From positions 1 through 9,340 of the forward strand of contig JACQRZ010000061.1 in NCBI GenBank assembly GCA_016206235.1: 9,340 nt of DNA, written 5' to 3'. This document shows, one piece after another, positions 6,473 through 9,340 of this stretch; positions within the stretch are counted from its first letter, which is position 1; each line of letters begins with the position of its first letter. A model generated the notes under the pieces. That model saw only the letters and a program-made list of their open reading frames with translations. It was not told where the DNA came from and did no database searches. Position numbers and translations under genes: made by a program. Origin of the DNA: Candidatus Uhrbacteria bacterium (GTDB lineage: Bacteria > Patescibacteriota > Patescibacteriia > JACQRZ01).

Positions 6473-6501
6473 TAGTGATTATAGCAATATTTTCGTATAA
6501 A
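6473..6501 (+). promoter_or_regulatory. Possible weak promoter for the re-started radA
   Basis: TATAAA (6496-6501) lies 14 nt before the radA ATG, with only a poor -35 (TAGTGA, 6473-6478) at 17 bp. It would restore expression to a radA cut off from the pilin operon. It overlaps the minus-strand promoter end to end. AT-rich sequence makes chance matches likely. Confidence 0.3.
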
Positions 6502-6506
6502 ATCAA
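6478..6506 (-). promoter_or_regulatory. Sigma70-type promoter for the DUF6922/AbiEii pair
   Basis: On the minus strand, TTGATT (6506-6501) and a perfect TATAAT (6483-6478) are 17 bp apart. Start of transcription about 7 nt downstream falls at about 6471, the A of the preferred ATG, so the mRNA would be leaderless. No Shine-Dalgarno sequence is present, which agrees. Confidence 0.6.
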
Positions 6507-6514
6507 ACGCTCTC

Positions 6515-9340
6515 ATGGGTATTCAAACAATCTATATCTGCTCAAACTGCGATGCGCAAAGCCTTAAGTGGGCTGGCCGTTGCAGCGAATGCGGCGCATG
6601 GGGAACGCTCTCTGAAAGCGTTAAAGACACTACAGAAAAGAAAGCAGTAAAGGCAAGCGCCGAAACAACAATTCCTTTTGGCGAAATACAAAGCGCAACA
6701 TTTCCTCGAATAAAAACAGGCATTTCTGAACTTGATCAAGTGCTCGGCGGCGGCATTGTCCCCGGAAGCCTTATATTACTTGGCGGCGAACCCGGCATTG
6801 GCAAATGCGTAACTGGCGATACTCGCTTACTTGATCCTGCGACAGGGGCATTTCTCCCAATAACTTCTTGGCAGCGTGATAAACGATCAGTTGCCTCTCT
6901 TAATCAACAAACGGGGGGGATTGAGTCTCAAAAAATTTCATTTTTTCATAACCAAGGTGTACAGCAAATTTTTGAAGTTAAAACACGGCTCGGTAAATCC
7001 CTTAAATGCACAGGGAATCATCCTCTCCTTACACCAACGGGTTGGAAACAAGTATCTAAGCTCTTAATAGGTGATAGAATCGCATCTCCTCGAGCGTTGC
7101 CATATTTTGGAAATCAAGCGCTTGCAGAACATAAAATAAAACTTATAGCCTACGGGCTTTCAGATGGTTCGATTGGCAAACAAATAAGCGTAACGGCTAT
7201 GATTCCAGAAATTCAAGACGATTTAAAATTAATTGCTGATCAATTTGGAGTTTCGCTCACAATACACGGCAAAAAAAATAATCGGGCAAAGACATTCCAT
7301 TTTGTACAAAAAAAAGGAGAGAGAAAACGCTGGAGACAATTATTCGCAAAGATACTATGTGAAATAAGGAAAACTGTAAAACTATCACGCGCTGAATGGG
7401 CGCGTAAAGCACGTGTATCTTACGGATTGCTTAATAGTTGGGAGCGAGGCGGATGTGTTCCAAGCAGAGAAGCTCTCGAACGTCTTTTGAATGCCATAAA
7501 GACAGACAGCGGAAAGGATATCTATCTATTAAGAGAAAGTGCTTGTGAGAAAACAACCGTAGCAACCTACCTTGAGTCAATTGGATTGCGACATAAAAAA
7601 GCTGCTACAAAATCTGTACCTGAATGTATTTTTCTGCTTCCGCGCCAACAAATCTCTCTTTTCTTAAAAATACTTTTTTCCTGCGATGGATCGGTATATA
7701 TTAACAAAAATGATCAGGCTGGCATATCCTACTGCACAATCAGTAAAGTACTTGCGCAGGATATACAACACTTGCTTTTACGCTTCGGCTTTATCGCAAA
7801 ACTGCGAATAAAAAAAATGCGTGTTGCCAACAAGCCGTATACTGCGTATGAACTGCAAATATTGGGAATTATAGAGGTGAAACGTTTTATTAATGAAATA
7901 GGAATATGGGGTAGAGATGAAGCAAAAAAGCGACTATGCGAACTACCTGATCCAAAAATACCGTCAACACACCGGGACACCGTGCCAACTAATTCTTTTT
8001 TTTGGAAAACGCTTGAAAAAATAAATGGCGGCATTTCTTATAAAGAAATGTCTCGTCAATGTGGAATAACAGTACATACGGGGAGATTAACACAACCACT
8101 TACACGAAAAACAGTTATTGCATTAGCAGACACATTCCCATCAGAATATTTGTATAAATTAGCATATAATGATATTTATTGGGATGAAATTACTGAGATT
8201 CTATCGGCTGGCGAAGAAAAAACCTATGACATTACGGTTCCATTTCATGCGAATTTTATTGCTAATGATCTAATCGTTCATAACTCATCAATCTTACTCC
8301 AAATAGCCATCAATCTCGCATCTGAAAAGCTACAAGCTAGTGTTTTATACTGTTCTGGCGAAGAGTCTGCCGAACAAATAAAAATGCGCTATGACCGCTT
8401 TTGCCCGTCATCCCGAGAGCAATCGAGGGATCCCGATAGGAATGGCATTTCGCATCTTTCATTCTTGGGGGAAACGATCGCAGAAAAAATTACCTCAACG
8501 ATTATCGCAGAAAAACCTGAGCTCGCGATTATCGACTCCATTCAGACAATTTCCTCGATGGCCGTGCCTTCGGAAGCAGGCAGCGTTGCGCAAGTGCGCG
8601 CATGTACGGTGCAATTTTTAGAAACAGCGAAAAAAAATGGCATACCGATTATTATTACCGGCCATGTTACAAAAGAAGGAATGGTCGCGGGCCCAAAAAC
8701 GCTCGAACATCTTGTTGATACCGTCCTCTACCTCGAGGGCGATGCGGCATTGCACTTTCGTCTATTAAAGACGGTAAAAAATAGATTTGGCTCAACAAAT
8801 GAAATAGGTATTTTTGAAATGTCAGACACAGGACTTCGCGAAGTGGAAAACCCTTCTGAAATATTTATATCAAAAACAACCAGTAGTCCCGGCACCGTAA
8901 CAACGGTTGTCATGGAAGGGTCGCGCGCATTTCTTTTGCAAGTACAGGCGCTTGTCAGTAAGACGTATTTTGGATATCCTCAGCGGCGATCTGTCGGCTT
9001 CGACCTCAATAGATTGCAGCTTCTTATAGCTGTGATGATAAAACGCCTTGGATTAAATCTTGGCGACCAAGACATTCATATCAATATTGTCGGCGGATTT
9101 AAAATAGCCGAAACCGCATGCGACTTGGCAGTTATTGCAAGTATTATCTCTGCGTATACAAATAAAACGGTTGCGTCGGGAACGATAATCTTTGGCGAAG
9201 TGGGTTTGAGCGGTGAAGTTCGCGCAGTCAGCCAAATGGAGAAGCGCCTGAAAGAGGCAGAAAAACTCGGATTCACAAAAGCAATCATTCCTGCATCAGG
9301 AAATAAACTTTCTTCAAAACTACAACTACAATACATCAAA
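6515..9340 (+). CDS. radA: RadA/Sms branched-DNA helicase and recombination ATPase, intein-containing, 3' end beyond window
   Basis: 942 open codons to the window edge. RadA processes branched DNA (D-loop branch migration) during homologous recombination. The zinc finger is C9, C12, C23, C26. Walker A GGEPGIGK (90-97) is broken by a 493-aa intein; splicing would join K97 to S591, giving GIGKSS. Downstream are SGEES after the P-loop, Walker B IIDSIQ with D674, GHVTKEG, the family motif KNRFG (755-759), and a Lon-protease-like C-terminal domain (INIVGG, FGEVGLSGEVR). About 449 extein residues are visible, so only the last few tens are missing. Fourteen extra residues between MRYDRF and GISHLSFLGE come from a palindromic repeat. 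The start ATG overlaps, on the opposite strand, the alternative DUF6922 ATG. No Shine-Dalgarno sequence is seen. The N-terminal 30 codons duplicate 5461-5540. Confidence 0.93.
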   Translation, partial: MGIQTIYICSNCDAQSLKWAGRCSECGAWGTLSESVKDTTEKKAVKASAETTIPFGEIQSATFPRIKTGISELDQVLGGGIVPGSLILLGGEPGIGKCVTGDTRLLDPATGAFLPITSWQRDKRSVASLNQQTGGIESQKISFFHNQGVQQIFEVKTRLGKSLKCTGNHPLLTPTGWKQVSKLLIGDRIASPRALPYFGNQALAEHKIKLIAYGLSDGSIGKQISVTAMIPEIQDDLKLIADQFGVSLTIHGKKNNRAKTFHFVQKKGERKRWRQLFAKILCEIRKTVKLSRAEWARKARVSYGLLNSWERGGCVPSREALERLLNAIKTDSGKDIYLLRESACEKTTVATYLESIGLRHKKAATKSVPECIFLLPRQQISLFLKILFSCDGSVYINKNDQAGISYCTISKVLAQDIQHLLLRFGFIAKLRIKKMRVANKPYTAYELQILGIIEVKRFINEIGIWGRDEAKKRLCELPDPKIPSTHRDTVPTNSFFWKTLEKINGGISYKEMSRQCGITVHTGRLTQPLTRKTVIALADTFPSEYLYKLAYNDIYWDEITEILSAGEEKTYDITVPFHANFIANDLIVHNSSILLQIAINLASEKLQASVLYCSGEESAEQIKMRYDRFCPSSREQSRDPDRNGISHLSFLGETIAEKITSTIIAEKPELAIIDSIQTISSMAVPSEAGSVAQVRACTVQFLETAKKNGIPIIITGHVTKEGMVAGPKTLEHLVDTVLYLEGDAALHFRLLKTVKNRFGSTNEIGIFEMSDTGLREVENPSEIFISKTTSSPGTVTTVVMEGSRAFLLQVQALVSKTYFGYPQRRSVGFDLNRLQLLIAVMIKRLGLNLGDQDIHINIVGGFKIAETACDLAVIASIISAYTNKTVASGTIIFGEVGLSGEVRAVSQMEKRLKEAEKLGFTKAIIPASGNKLSSKLQLQYIK
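6525..6604 (+). repeat. 80-bp direct repeat, right copy (start of intact radA)
   Basis: Partner of 5461-5540, with 77 of 80 identical positions and only synonymous changes. It encodes residues 5-30 of the functional RadA zinc finger. Sequence before it (MGIQ versus MKLE) and after it (TLSESV versus SPQLLR) is unrelated between the copies. Confidence 0.9.
6806..8284 (+). other. Intein with LAGLIDADG homing endonuclease in the RadA Walker A motif
   Basis: A 493-residue protein-splicing element (precursor residues 98-590). The N-terminal splicing block starts CVTGDTRLLD with nucleophile C98. Block B is TGNHP with T166 and H169. The C-terminal blocks are WDEITEI...EKTYDITV and FIANDLIVHN, with penultimate H589, terminal N590 and S591 as the +1 nucleophile. 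The endonuclease has two LAGLIDADG-type helices, LIAYGLSDGSIG (210-221, D217) and ILFSCDGSVY (386-395, D391), as needed for a monomeric enzyme. Between them lies a helix-turn-helix-like segment, about 289-328 (SRAEWARKARVSYGLLNSWE). A second, weaker HTH-like stretch (GGISYKEMSRQCGITVHTGR) follows the second half. All splicing residues are present, so it should be active; both endonuclease acids are also present. Homing would target intein-free radA P-loop DNA. Confidence 0.93.
8404..8440 (+). repeat. Short palindromic repeat inserted in frame in the RadA ATPase core
   Basis: CGTCATCCCGAGAGCAATCG and the following AGGGATCC resemble the dispersed GTCATCCCGAG...TCGAGGGATC repeat family. The hairpin is TCCCGAGA (8411-8418), loop GCAA, TCGAGGGA (8423-8430), pairing except for a tandem G-A/A-G. 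It encodes about 14 residues (about 630-643, CPSSREQSRDPDRN) that have no counterpart in RadA as I know it, for example E. coli RadA, where this stretch is a short link before LNMLSET. Boundaries are approximate. Confidence 0.7.

Larger units (their letters stand above)
5541..6524. mobile_element. Inserted AbiEii/DUF6922 module inside the radA 5' region
   Basis: About 1 kb separates the two copies of the radA start and contains only two minus-strand genes, against the direction of everything else in the window. No transposase, integrase or terminal inverted repeat is visible, so the element appears passive. The flanking repeats are radA coding sequence and differ only synonymously. This suggests recombination with DNA carrying a homologous radA 5' end, or an old duplication at insertion. 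Calling it mobile is inference. Confidence 0.5.

Noticed and set aside
6472..6516. The longer DUF6922 start at 6516 (15 extra residues)
   Set aside because: The extra codons overlay the -35 and -10 boxes, lack a ribosome-binding site, and precede the conserved LPDSLRPLFWD region by an unusual leader.
6876..7067. Short plus-strand frame overlapping the intein start
   Set aside because: Out of frame with the clear splicing blocks A and B; a shadow of the intein.
7729..8034. A 101-codon minus-strand frame within the intein
   Set aside because: The plus strand carries the conserved endonuclease and splicing sequence without interruption; the minus frame shows no domain.
1..9340. Recoded UGA (genetic code 25) as in some Patescibacteria
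   Set aside because: No gene needs an in-frame TGA; glycine is encoded by GGN throughout and the frames end on TAA or TAG.
1..9340. CRISPR arrays, tRNA or rRNA genes, transposases or integrases
   Set aside because: No regularly spaced repeats, cloverleaf sequences or recombinase motifs were found on either strand; the only repeats are those listed.

Overview
The window looks like part of a Candidate Phyla Radiation (Patescibacteria) genome. This is inferred from content: a tandem array of two-helix proteins of the T4SS_pilin type (VirB2/TrbC-like), tight gene packing with 1-nt stop/start overlaps, almost no Shine-Dalgarno sequences, and a RadA with an intein. All reading frames close on TAA or TAG and none needs UGA as a sense codon, so nothing points to the UGA=Gly code of Gracilibacteria/Absconditabacteria.

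Positions 3-5451 (+) hold five consecutive paralogues, probably one operon that begins upstream of the window. Each has a Sec-type signal peptide, an extracytoplasmic segment containing a QIPIPGL-like motif, and a conserved hairpin of two membrane helices joined by a short loop (LTARGDSGQVGE-type). The parts added to this scaffold differ. Gene 1 has a Cys-rich tail. Gene 2 has a lysozyme/lytic-transglycosylase-like C-terminal domain. Genes 3 and 4 have a paralogous Cys-rich N-terminal domain. Gene 5 has an NlpC/P60 cysteine-peptidase domain. Together they look like a cell-surface, T4SS-like or pilus-like apparatus with cell-wall hydrolases built onto pilin subunits.

Positions 5451-6524 are a rearranged junction. 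The last pilin gene overlaps the start of a radA 5' fragment (39 codons, zinc finger only). Next come two minus-strand genes, an AbiEii-type nucleotidyltransferase and an upstream DUF6922-like partner, which resemble a toxin-antitoxin or phage-defence pair. Then radA begins again. The two radA starts share an 80-bp direct repeat with three differences, all synonymous. This fits insertion of the pair into radA together with a donor-derived, restored 5' end.

Positions 6515-9340 (+) are the intact radA, which runs off the window. A 493-residue intein (6806-8284) interrupts the Walker A motif between Lys and Ser. It has a LAGLIDADG-type endonuclease and an inserted helix-turn-helix. Two small palindromic repeats of the 'GTCATCC...GGATGAC' kind lie in frame inside coding sequence: one in the signal-peptide region of pilin gene 5, one in the RadA ATPase core. 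radA has therefore taken three different kinds of insertion.

No rRNA, tRNA, CRISPR array or convincing terminator was seen, and no stretch longer than 300 bp lacks a gene.
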